Of a DNA stretch of 12,638 nt, positions 6,508-12,638 are shown piece after piece. Where the stretch lies: positions 1-12,638 of the forward strand of contig SLFT01000390.1 of NCBI GenBank assembly GCA_007124105.1. Reading direction: 5' to 3'. Made by a program: the position numbers and the translations under genes. The stretch comes from Candidatus Hydrogenedentota bacterium (GTDB lineage Bacteria; Hydrogenedentota; Hydrogenedentia; Hydrogenedentales; CAITNO01). The notes below the pieces were generated by a model. That model made no database searches. It was not told the DNA's origin and saw nothing but the letters and a program-made list of their open reading frames with translations. Each line of letters starts with the position of its first letter. Position 1 is the first letter of the stretch.

Positions 6508-7602
6508 TTAGTTTGTATCGGGACGCCATGTCGGCGCCAGCGCCGGAAACGCGTCCTTCGTCAATTGTTGCTGTGTTTTGCCTTCCTTGTCCGCGATGAA
6601 TAACTGTGGCGCGCCGGTACGGTCCGACACAAATACAAGGTGTTCGCCGTCAGGAGACCAATCGGGGGCCCAGCAGTCATAATAGGCGTCCACGGCAACG
6701 GGGAATACATTGGCGGTACTGATCAGTACGCGGTAGATGCCGCGTCGCCCCTGGCGGAACGACTCGAAGGCTATCCAATTGTTGTCTGGCGCCCACACCG
6801 GGTTCCAGTCGGCTGCCGGATGATTGCTCACATTGGTGATGCCGCGCCGTCCCAGTACAAACAATTCCCGGTCGCCGCCGTCATTGGACTCGTATGCAAT
6901 CTGACGACCATCGTTGTCCGGTTCCACGCACCACTCGACGTACCTGTAGCTGTCTGGCATGAGAAAGGGCAACAAGGGAACGGCCAGGGTCGGTGTAACA
7001 ATATATATGTCGGCGGCCATATTCGGCGGCGCGCCGCCAACGCCAACGGCCAGCAGTACCCCGCGCTCTTCCGCTTCCGCGCTTAATTCCATGAGTCCCA
7101 ACGCTTCGGCGGCGGCCTGGTCGTCTGGATCAAGGGCCTTCATCAAGTCCGTGGTGGGCAGCCATACAGGCCGGATCAGTCCCCGATGAGTGCCGCCCCA
7201 GATTGTCTCGGTGTCAGTATCGAGGTCATACACAAGTATCGCCTGCAATGGCGCCATGTCGCCGTCTGAACTGTAGGCCAGTTTACGTCCGTCTGGCGAC
7301 CAGCGCGGTTCGTAATTCCAACTGAATTGGTGCGCGAGCGCCTTGTCTTCGCCAGAATCCGGACAGGCTACGCGGATGCCTGTTCCTTCGGGTTGCTTGC
7401 TCTGGTAGGCAATGTGTGTTCCGTCTGGAGACCAGCGTGGATAGGCGTCACGGTCGCCCTGGCCTACGGGCGTCGTTTCGCCTGTTGCTGCATCAATAAG
7501 GGTCAGGCGATAACTTTCCTGGCTTTCGCCCGCAATGTATGCGATGGTTCCTGTTTGCCCCACAATGCCGCATGCAAGGGCTATAACGAGAAGTGAGCTC
7601 AT
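6508..7602 (-). CDS. TolB-like beta-propeller protein with PD40 repeats
   Basis: This 364-residue protein has a short N-terminal hydrophobic signal (residues 3-15) and then at least five PD40/TolB-type blades. Clear repeat cores are RWSPDGTHIAY (56-66), RWSPDGRKLAY (100-110), DGRQIAYESN (231-240), VWAPDNNWIAF (269-279) and DWSPDGEHLVF (314-324), with a partial WRPD at the C-terminus. Such propellers usually act as periplasmic or surface scaffolds for protein or ligand binding; this one lacks the N-terminal domain of true TolB and is not next to pal, so it should not be called tolB. Residues 150-185, acidic and alanine-rich, interrupt the regular repeats. Its ATG overlaps the M28 peptidase stop (ATGA), with a strong GGAGG 7 bases upstream, so the two are probably translated together and may work on the same peptides. 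Confidence 0.85.
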   Translation of the reverse strand: MSSLLVIALACGIVGQTGTIAYIAGESQESYRLTLIDAATGETTPVGQGDRDAYPRWSPDGTHIAYQSKQPEGTGIRVACPDSGEDKALAHQFSWNYEPRWSPDGRKLAYSSDGDMAPLQAILVYDLDTDTETIWGGTHRGLIRPVWLPTTDLMKALDPDDQAAAEALGLMELSAEAEERGVLLAVGVGGAPPNMAADIYIVTPTLAVPLLPFLMPDSYRYVEWCVEPDNDGRQIAYESNDGGDRELFVLGRRGITNVSNHPAADWNPVWAPDNNWIAFESFRQGRRGIYRVLISTANVFPVAVDAYYDCWAPDWSPDGEHLVFVSDRTGAPQLFIADKEGKTQQQLTKDAFPALAPTWRPDTN

Positions 7603-9923
7603 GGGGCTTCCTCCGGCGCCAGGTCAAAAGTGGCAACAACAATGGACTCTTCGCTTTTCAGCGGGTCGCGGTTAAAATCCACGGTATTGGGTTTGGGTAT
7701 GGTATGCGGCGGCCGCGGTTCGAAGTCCAGGATATTCTCAAGGAAATACTGGTGGTCGGCAACGCGGAAACGCGCCGGGCTGTCCGCGGGCAGCGTAAGT
7801 TCCAATACAATGCCGCCGCCGCGATAGATGGAATAGGACAGACGCCAGGGCGCTTCGGTTATCTCCATGACTACGCCGTTTACGCTGGCGGCCAGCACAT
7901 CCGTTTCCGGCAATGCGTACATCTCGACCACCTCGGCGCCGCGCGGCGAGTCCACGAGAAGACGCAGCGATCGCCGGTCCCCCTCGGTGATGTCGGAAAG
8001 CGCCTCGAGGGTGGGCGCTTCAATGGCGAGCGCCGGCGCCGGCGCTTTCAGATACTTACGCTCGGCTATGGGAATAAATTCCGTGATGGACGCTTTGGAC
8101 GGGGCGGCGCCCAGAAACTGCTCGGTCCAGGAATCCGGCGCGTCGTCGCTGCTCATGAAAAAGGCCTCGCCCGTGTCGGCGTTCAGGCCATAAGTAATCG
8201 CGTTGAATTTCGGCTGCTGCGCTGAAAACCCCGGCCAGAAAACGCCCATGAGCAGCGGAACAATGCCCAGCAGCACCAGGAGTGCGGCCACGCGTCCACG
8301 AACAGGACCGGTCACTATGCGAATATGCGCCATCAACATGGTTGCCGCCAACAGGATTACGGCAATATGCAGCGAAACAAAAATGAACAGCAACGCCGCG
8401 TAAAATCCTTTTAGAACGCCAACCGTGAAGAGCAGCGTCGGGAATGCCGCCACAGCCAGCAGCAGCGCGCCGCCAAGGCCGGCAGTTTTCGACGTGTTAC
8501 GGTTAAAAAGCCCCGCGCCAATCGGCAGCAGCGCGAACAGCAGAGGCCAGGTAATGTAGTAGGTGGCGCCGGGCATGAAGAAAAAGACGGGAACGAGCAA
8601 CGCCGCCCAGGGCGCCAGGAATCCGAGCAGTGTGTTGTATACGCCCGCTTTGTCCATGATCCGGTTATAGACAAGAACGGTTGCGCCGGCGCAGATAAGC
8701 AGTATGCCCAGGGTCAGCTCATCACTGCTGTAAAGGATGTATACGCCGCGAGCGCGATAGCCCGCCAGCATCGCCGCGGCGCCGACGCAGCAGCACAACG
8801 CAAGCCATAGTATGTTGCACCCCGCCGCGCAGAGAATGCCCCGCATGGAAAGTTCGCCACGGCGCAGTCCAAAAGTTAGAAGCGCCAAATAGAGCGCGAG
8901 GACGAGAAAAATCAACAGCAGGGCGGTATTCTCGGAGTATCGTACGAGCCGGTTGCCTGGAAAATCGAAATAGACGAGGTTTTCAGTAACGTTTGCCGCG
9001 TCGGACAACGGCTGGTTGGCCAGATGACGGGCGAGGGGATGCGCGTATTCGCCGTTATGTTGCAGGCTTGCCAGCGACAGGTATGCGGGTGCGTCAAGCA
9101 TGGTGTGGTACTTCTCCAGCCCATGAATAAACGCGCAATCATAGCCGGGGATGTCAGCCTGGATGAAGGCGGTGAGATCGCTGCCCACCGGCATGCGGTC
9201 GTATACCTCGTAGGAAAGGGACGTGGCGGCGGCGTTGCAGCGGGCGCGGGCCAACTGCTCGATAAGCCAGGCGTTCTTGCCGCTGGTTTGGTACATGTAC
9301 GTCGGGCCGCGTACGCCGCGGGCGTCAAAGTTGATGACCACACGCACATCCTCGGCCCAGGGGTGTTGCTCCACAAATGCGTACGCACCACGAAGGCCAG
9401 TGCCGCCGTGCAGACGGCCCTCTTCGCCATCAGTAAAAATAAAGATGATATCGTTAAGAAAAGCGGGTCCACTCGAAAGCGCGCGCATGGCTTCAAGCAT
9501 GGCCGCGACGCCCGCGCCATCATCTGCGGCGCCGGGGCCGAATGCCACGCTGTCGTAATGCGCCATCAAAGCGACCGCATCGCCGCCGCCCGATGCGCCA
9601 GTAAGCCTGACAAGAACGTTATGAACCGAGGCGGCAGTGGCCGGGGGACGGTAAACCATGGCTTCCTGGAGTTCCGGTTCGAGTCCCATTGCGCGTATTT
9701 GCGCCATGATGTAATCTCGTACCTTGTTCGCCTGCGCGCTTCCTGCTGGATGCGGCTCGGCGGCGATATGGAGAATATGCGCGAAGGCGCGCTCCGCCGA
9801 ATAGGTTGTCTCGGGCGCCGCCTGGGATACGGGGCGCGGCGGGGCGTGGTGGCCTCTGGCTAAAAAGTAACAGCACACCAGCAGCACGACAAGCACTGTC
9901 TTGCCAAGTGTTGAAACGTTCAT
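7599..9923 (-). CDS. Membrane-bound M28 zinc peptidase with ERMP1-like topology
   Basis: The protein has 774 residues. A membrane anchor (9-23) is followed by an M28 aminopeptidase domain (about 45-300) with every expected residue: H122 and D124 (AHYDS), D134 (ADDGAG), E167-E168 (DGEEG, catalytic base and zinc ligand), D200 (NFDARG) and H273 (YHTMLD). About eight membrane segments follow between 334 and 563, then a roughly 210-residue soluble C-terminal region. This order, peptidase then polytopic membrane part then soluble tail, is that of ERMP1/Fxna-type M28 proteins. The catalytic domain should face the periplasm and remove N-terminal residues from peptides. GAGGAAAG stands about 9 bases before the ATG at 9923. 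It is the first gene of the minus-strand group and overlaps the propeller gene by four bases. A small hairpin (TGGTA 9939-9943 with TACCA 9949-9953) lies just before its ribosome binding site. Confidence 0.9.
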   Translation of the reverse strand: MNVSTLGKTVLVVLLVCCYFLARGHHAPPRPVSQAAPETTYSAERAFAHILHIAAEPHPAGSAQANKVRDYIMAQIRAMGLEPELQEAMVYRPPATAASVHNVLVRLTGASGGGDAVALMAHYDSVAFGPGAADDGAGVAAMLEAMRALSSGPAFLNDIIFIFTDGEEGRLHGGTGLRGAYAFVEQHPWAEDVRVVINFDARGVRGPTYMYQTSGKNAWLIEQLARARCNAAATSLSYEVYDRMPVGSDLTAFIQADIPGYDCAFIHGLEKYHTMLDAPAYLSLASLQHNGEYAHPLARHLANQPLSDAANVTENLVYFDFPGNRLVRYSENTALLLIFLVLALYLALLTFGLRRGELSMRGILCAAGCNILWLALCCCVGAAAMLAGYRARGVYILYSSDELTLGILLICAGATVLVYNRIMDKAGVYNTLLGFLAPWAALLVPVFFFMPGATYYITWPLLFALLPIGAGLFNRNTSKTAGLGGALLLAVAAFPTLLFTVGVLKGFYAALLFIFVSLHIAVILLAATMLMAHIRIVTGPVRGRVAALLVLLGIVPLLMGVFWPGFSAQQPKFNAITYGLNADTGEAFFMSSDDAPDSWTEQFLGAAPSKASITEFIPIAERKYLKAPAPALAIEAPTLEALSDITEGDRRSLRLLVDSPRGAEVVEMYALPETDVLAASVNGVVMEITEAPWRLSYSIYRGGGIVLELTLPADSPARFRVADHQYFLENILDFEPRPPHTIPKPNTVDFNRDPLKSEESIVVATFDLAPEEAP
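7610..7614 (-). promoter_or_regulatory. Strong ribosome binding site for the propeller gene, inside the M28 gene
   Basis: GGAGG on the minus strand lies 7 bases before the ATG at 7602 and within the last codons of the M28 peptidase gene. It fixes the start of the propeller gene and allows either fresh or coupled initiation. Confidence 0.75.
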
Positions 9924-9993
9924 CTAATCTTTCCTCATTGGTATTCGGTACCATTTGTATTCTTATCGTCTGGGGGGCTTTGAATGGCTTCAT

Positions 9994-10021
9994 CATATAC
10001 AGGATTGTTCATCAATAACAA
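9994..10021 (-). promoter_or_regulatory. Possible promoter for the minus-strand M28 operon
   Basis: On the minus strand TTGTTA (10021-10016) and TATATG (9999-9994) are 16 bp apart, each matching 4 of 6 consensus bases. The position would give a leader of about 65 bases before the M28 start. It is the best candidate I found on this strand but is weak. Confidence 0.25.
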
Positions 10022-10190
10022 GCGTAACGGCTGCTTCAGCGACAGACAAGCCATCAGGCGACGTACAGGGCGCGTTACTTTCAGAGTGTGGGCAGCGCCC
10101 GCGTTGGCCGCCGCTAGTTATCTGTTGACACCGCGTGGGTTAAGTGCGCTAAATAAGAATAAAACATATATCTGCAAGGCATGATGCTGC

Positions 10191-10217
10191 GCAGCCCATA
10201 AAACGGGCGCTTTATTT
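10191..10217 (+). terminator. Terminator-like hairpin followed by T-rich tract
   Basis: GC-(A)-GCCC (10191-10197) can pair with GGGC-GC (10205-10210) across a 7-base loop with one bulged A, and is followed by TTTATTT. It lies about 110 bases before the pilM promoter with no gene upstream on this strand. It could end a small RNA or be chance. Confidence 0.25.
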
Positions 10218-10326
10218 CCTGAAGGGTAGGTCTACCACTACTGGTTGTATGGGCGTTCGTTATGCCGCTCAAAAGATTGCTGGTTTTAGCAAGGGCTGGT
10301 CGTGTATAATGTAGGGCAACGTGAGA

Positions 10327-10366
10327 CTTGACATCCGAATTACGGTTTACTACAATACTTGTCAAG
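10327..10366. repeat. 7-bp inverted repeat enclosing the pilM promoter
   Basis: CTTGACA (10327-10333) and TGTCAAG (10360-10366) are perfect inverted copies separated by 26 bp. The left arm is the -35 box and the right arm covers the predicted transcription start. The two half-sites could bind a regulator, or the match may be chance. Confidence 0.3.
10328..10356 (+). promoter_or_regulatory. Near-consensus sigma70 promoter for the pilM-N/pilO genes
   Basis: A perfect TTGACA (10328-10333) is spaced 17 bp from TACAAT (10351-10356), a 5 of 6 match to the -10 consensus. Transcription should begin near 10363, giving a leader of about 117 bases. A perfect TATAAT also occurs at 10305-10310 but has no good -35 box. 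Confidence 0.65.
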
Positions 10367-10427
10367 AATTTACTTGGACGCTAGTGTATTGGCAGACAGC
10401 CTAAGTGGTTTGCGTACGCATGTGTCG

Positions 10428-10444
10428 GCGCGAAGAGCTCGCGC
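10428..10444 (+). promoter_or_regulatory. Hairpin in the pilM leader
   Basis: GCGCGA (10428-10433) and TCGCGC (10439-10444) form a perfect 6-bp GC-rich stem with a 5-base loop, within the predicted leader and about 24 bases before the ribosome binding site AAGGTG (10469-10474). It may affect mRNA stability or translation. Confidence 0.4.
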
Positions 10445-10479
10445 GGGCGGATGTTGTGCAATATAGATAAGGTGCGGAT

Positions 10480-12456
10480 ATGGCCAAGTTGTGGTCGGGC
10501 CTGAAAAAACGTCTTGTGGTGGACATCGGTTCCAGCGCGGTACGCGTGTGTGAGCTGACCAAGACGAAAACCGACTTTGAAATCACCAAATTTGCCCAGT
10601 GCGAATACAATTCCGATCCGTCGCTTGACGAGGAACAACGTAAAGCGCTGCGGGTTGACGCGTTGCGCGACGCATTGAAAGAGGTGAAGATCAAAAAAGG
10701 TAAAGCCATTCTGGGTGTGCCCGGGCAATCGGTGTTTACCCGTTGTCGTACATTGCCGCCGGTGCCCGAGTACAAAGTGAACCAGATTGTCCGCTACGAG
10801 ATTCAGCAGCAGATTCCCTTTGGCCTTGACCAGATTGCCATGGACTATGAGGTGCTCGGACGCACCGAACAGGGTGGGTTTGACGTCATGATGGCGGCCA
10901 TCAAGGTGGACGTTGTGGAGAAACATATCGAGCCCCTCAAACCGCTTAAATGTGGTGTTGCGGCTGTGGACGTGTTGCCCCTGGCCTCCTACAATTGGGT
11001 TAAGCGCCATCAGGGGTTTGGCGAAGAAGGGGCGTGTGTTGCGCTTATCAACATAGGCGCGAGCACCACGGATATAGTCATTGAGCGCGGAAACCAGTTC
11101 AGGTTTACGCGGCCGCTTAATCTTGCGGGCAACGATATTACCAAAGCGCTTGCCGAGGCCTTTGATCTTGATTTTGAATCTGCTGAACGGGTCAAGCGTG
11201 AACGCGCTTTTGCGCCGACTGGGGACCCCAAACGCGACGGTAAAGGCGGCGAGGTGGTTGGGCGTGCCCTGGACAGGTTGGCGGGTGAAATCCAGCGCTC
11301 CTTTTCCTATTTTCGGTCGCAACCTGGCGGTGGTCAGGTGAACCGTGTATTACTGACCGGCGGCGGCGCTTGTCTGAAGAATATTGTTCCCTGGTTGCGC
11401 AAACGGCTTGATGTGGATGTACAGATTGTTAAGACGTTGGATGGTATTCAGATTGGAGCGGGCGCCCAGGCGATAAAAGAGCATCCGGAACGTGTGTGCG
11501 ATGCGCTGGGCATGGCATTGCGCACATGCGAGCCCGTTGCCATTGATGTTAATTTGATACCGCCGCGGATATTGGCGAGCGCGCGTCGCAAGGAACAGGC
11601 GTTGTACTGGTCGTTGTCCATTTGCGCGCTGGTGTTGATATTCGCGTCTCTCATACCGGCGGAAGCCAACGAAAACGAGCAGGTTCGTGAGCGTATTGAC
11701 GAATTGAAGCGCGTCATCGGCAGTTACGACCGGGAACTGGCGCAGCTTATTCGGCCTGGTGCGCCCGTGCCGCAATCCACCCTCAGACCACAGTTACAGG
11801 CGAGCAGGCAGCGACTGCAAACGCTTGAGAGCCATGTAACCACGTTGGACCGCGCGCGATTGGGGCGCCGCTTCTGGATAGATGAGATGAGTTTGGTGAA
11901 TGAAGCGCGTCCCTCAACGCAACAGATTTGGTTTTCCGCGATTGAATCAACCCGTTGGCGTGAGGCGGAAGGAGGCGACGGTCAGCAGGAAGGCCAACCC
12001 CGCGGACGTGGCGCTGACAGGCAACCAAGGCAGCGCGGTGTCGGCGGCGCCGGCTTTGTTGGCGTCCAACACCCGAGCGATGCTGGTCGCGCAACGGACC
12101 GCCGTGGCCCGTTTCAAATGGCGCGGGACCTCTTTATTCCTCCTCAAAACGGACTTGTCGTTCATGGCTTTGCCGAGTCTGACGAGGCCATTTATCTTTT
12201 CCTGGAAGAATTGGAGCGGGTGGAGCAGCGCCTGCCCAACAACTGGTATGTGTCCATTGAAGAACATCGCTTCAGGCAAAGCGTACAACGTGTGCCTTGG
12301 GAAATTCTGTATGAAGCGCCTGTTGACGGCGTCGCATCAGGACGCACAGTAGCGGCCGGCGCGCCCTCGCTGTTTTCGTTCTCCGTGGAAGTCAAGTTAA
12401 GATATTCGCAGGAGAGGCCCAATCGCCAGCAGCAGGCCGGGGGGGACGCCTCGTGA
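10480..12456 (+). CDS. pilM: Fused PilM-PilN type IV pilus platform protein (GspL-like architecture)
   Basis: This 658-residue protein joins two normally separate pilus proteins. Residues 1 to about 350 are PilM: an actin-like ATPase with phosphate motifs VVDIGSS (13-19) and INIGASTTD (190-198), an adenosine motif LLTGGGA (291-297), and an SHS2 region between. Residues 356-362, DVNLIPP, are the PilN N-terminal signature that PilM normally binds; they are followed by a membrane segment (375-392), a coiled coil (about 395-455) and a periplasmic ferredoxin-like domain ending near 640. Residues about 494-547 are a Gly/Gln/Arg-rich, probably disordered insert within that domain. The protein would link the cytoplasmic motor to the periplasmic alignment complex. 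The ATG at 10480 follows AAGGTG with 5 bases of spacing. GspL of type II secretion has the same domain order, so a secretion role is the main alternative. The next gene overlaps as GTGA. Confidence 0.85.
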   Translation: MAKLWSGLKKRLVVDIGSSAVRVCELTKTKTDFEITKFAQCEYNSDPSLDEEQRKALRVDALRDALKEVKIKKGKAILGVPGQSVFTRCRTLPPVPEYKVNQIVRYEIQQQIPFGLDQIAMDYEVLGRTEQGGFDVMMAAIKVDVVEKHIEPLKPLKCGVAAVDVLPLASYNWVKRHQGFGEEGACVALINIGASTTDIVIERGNQFRFTRPLNLAGNDITKALAEAFDLDFESAERVKRERAFAPTGDPKRDGKGGEVVGRALDRLAGEIQRSFSYFRSQPGGGQVNRVLLTGGGACLKNIVPWLRKRLDVDVQIVKTLDGIQIGAGAQAIKEHPERVCDALGMALRTCEPVAIDVNLIPPRILASARRKEQALYWSLSICALVLIFASLIPAEANENEQVRERIDELKRVIGSYDRELAQLIRPGAPVPQSTLRPQLQASRQRLQTLESHVTTLDRARLGRRFWIDEMSLVNEARPSTQQIWFSAIESTRWREAEGGDGQQEGQPRGRGADRQPRQRGVGGAGFVGVQHPSDAGRATDRRGPFQMARDLFIPPQNGLVVHGFAESDEAIYLFLEELERVEQRLPNNWYVSIEEHRFRQSVQRVPWEILYEAPVDGVASGRTVAAGAPSLFSFSVEVKLRYSQERPNRQQQAGGDAS

Positions 12457-12638
12457 AGTACAAGGAACAAATAATTGGCGTCGTCATTCTATGCGCTGTC
12501 TTTGGCGGCATGTTTGCGGTGTGGCAATTCCATTTCAAGGATATTTTTGCGGGATATCGGTCGGATGAAGCCTTGCGGGAAACCCTCGAACGCACGTACC
12601 AGGATTTGGTGCATACATTTCAGGGCTATAACCCTGAA
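12453..12638 (+). CDS. PilO-like (or GspM-like) inner-membrane protein, 3' partial
   Basis: A GTG at 12453 overlaps the stop of the PilM-PilN gene (GTGA) and follows a G-rich stretch (12438-12446) that can act as ribosome binding site. The frame stays open for 62 codons to the end of the window. The product starts MKYKEQIIGVVILCAVFGG: a short basic cytoplasmic tail, one membrane segment (about 8-24), then a charged, probably helical part (SDEALRETLERTYQDLV). This is the N-terminal layout of PilO/GspM, and the position after PilN is where pilO is expected. Too little is visible for a motif-based identification, so the assignment rests on topology and gene order. Confidence 0.65.
   Translation, partial: MKYKEQIIGVVILCAVFGGMFAVWQFHFKDIFAGYRSDEALRETLERTYQDLVHTFQGYNPE

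Larger units (their letters stand above)
9924..10479. other. 556-bp divergent intergenic region
   Basis: This spacer separates the minus-strand peptidase operon from the plus-strand pilus genes and should carry promoters for both. I see no tRNA-like cloverleaf and no convincing protein gene; the short open frames here (about 66 and 83 codons) have no recognisable features. Candidate promoters, one terminator-like hairpin and a leader hairpin are listed separately. A stray TTGACA at 10125-10130 has no matching -10 box. Confidence 0.7.

Noticed and set aside
10027..10042. GCTTCAGCG similarity to the arms of the 6382-6469 element
   Set aside because: Only nine bases match and the palindrome is not complete; too short to call a REP relic.
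9984..10184. Short plus-strand open frame (66 codons) in the divergent spacer
   Set aside because: No ribosome binding site, no recognisable domain, and composition unlike the neighbouring genes.
10381..11322. Minus-strand open frame of 313 codons across the start of the pilM-N gene
   Set aside because: The plus-strand protein has clear PilM motifs across the same bases; the antisense product has no family features and would block the promoter region.
1..12638. CRISPR arrays, tRNA/rRNA genes, integrases, insertion-sequence transposases, attachment sites
   Set aside because: None seen: no regularly spaced direct repeats, no cloverleaf sequences, and no recombinase or transposase motifs in any plausible reading frame.

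Overview
The window looks like chromosomal DNA from an uncultivated, moderately GC-rich, Gram-negative-type bacterium. Signal peptides, periplasmic hydrolases and a type IV pilus (or type II secretion) inner-membrane platform all point to a diderm. The mix resembles environmental lineages such as Hydrogenedentes, Lentisphaerae or Planctomycetes relatives, but that is an impression from gene content and no taxonomic marker is present.

Layout. (1) 1-684 (+): the 3' part of a TSUP (TauE/SafE-type) membrane permease, cut by the window start. (2) 843-2063 (+): a stand-alone AAA ATPase with a DUF4143 nuclease-like domain. It sits directly behind a near-consensus sigma70 promoter that predicts an almost leaderless mRNA. 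(3) 2064-2249: a spacer holding a palindromic REP-like element. (4) 2250-5272 (+): a Gfo/Idh/MocA oxidoreductase with a four-cysteine cluster, a RidA enamine deaminase, and a secreted TPR plus HExxH peptidase. The last two are joined by an ATGA overlap. (5) 9923-5269 (-): a likely operon on the other strand, read in the order M28 peptidase with a polytopic membrane domain, TolB-like beta-propeller protein (ATGA overlap), then a calcineurin-like phosphoesterase. The gap before the phosphoesterase holds a striking pair of inverted REP-like units (6382-6469). (6) 9924-10479: a 556 bp divergent spacer with a strong promoter for the pilus gene. (7) 10480-12638 (+): a fused PilM-PilN protein, then the start of a PilO-like protein overlapping by GTGA and cut by the window end.

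How the genes work together. The pilM-N/pilO pair builds the inner-membrane platform that links a pilus or secretion motor to the periplasm. The minus-strand group is predicted to act in or at the periplasm on peptides and phosphoesters, but its substrate is unknown. The oxidoreductase-RidA-peptidase group has no obvious common pathway. The minus-strand group and the RidA-peptidase pair converge with a 4-base overlap of their last genes, leaving no room for an intergenic terminator.

Nothing here amounts to a clearly new multi-gene system. The most unusual items are the inverted REP pair, the ATPase promoter and its nested inverted repeat, the PilM-PilN fusion with a disordered insert, and the cysteine cluster in the oxidoreductase.
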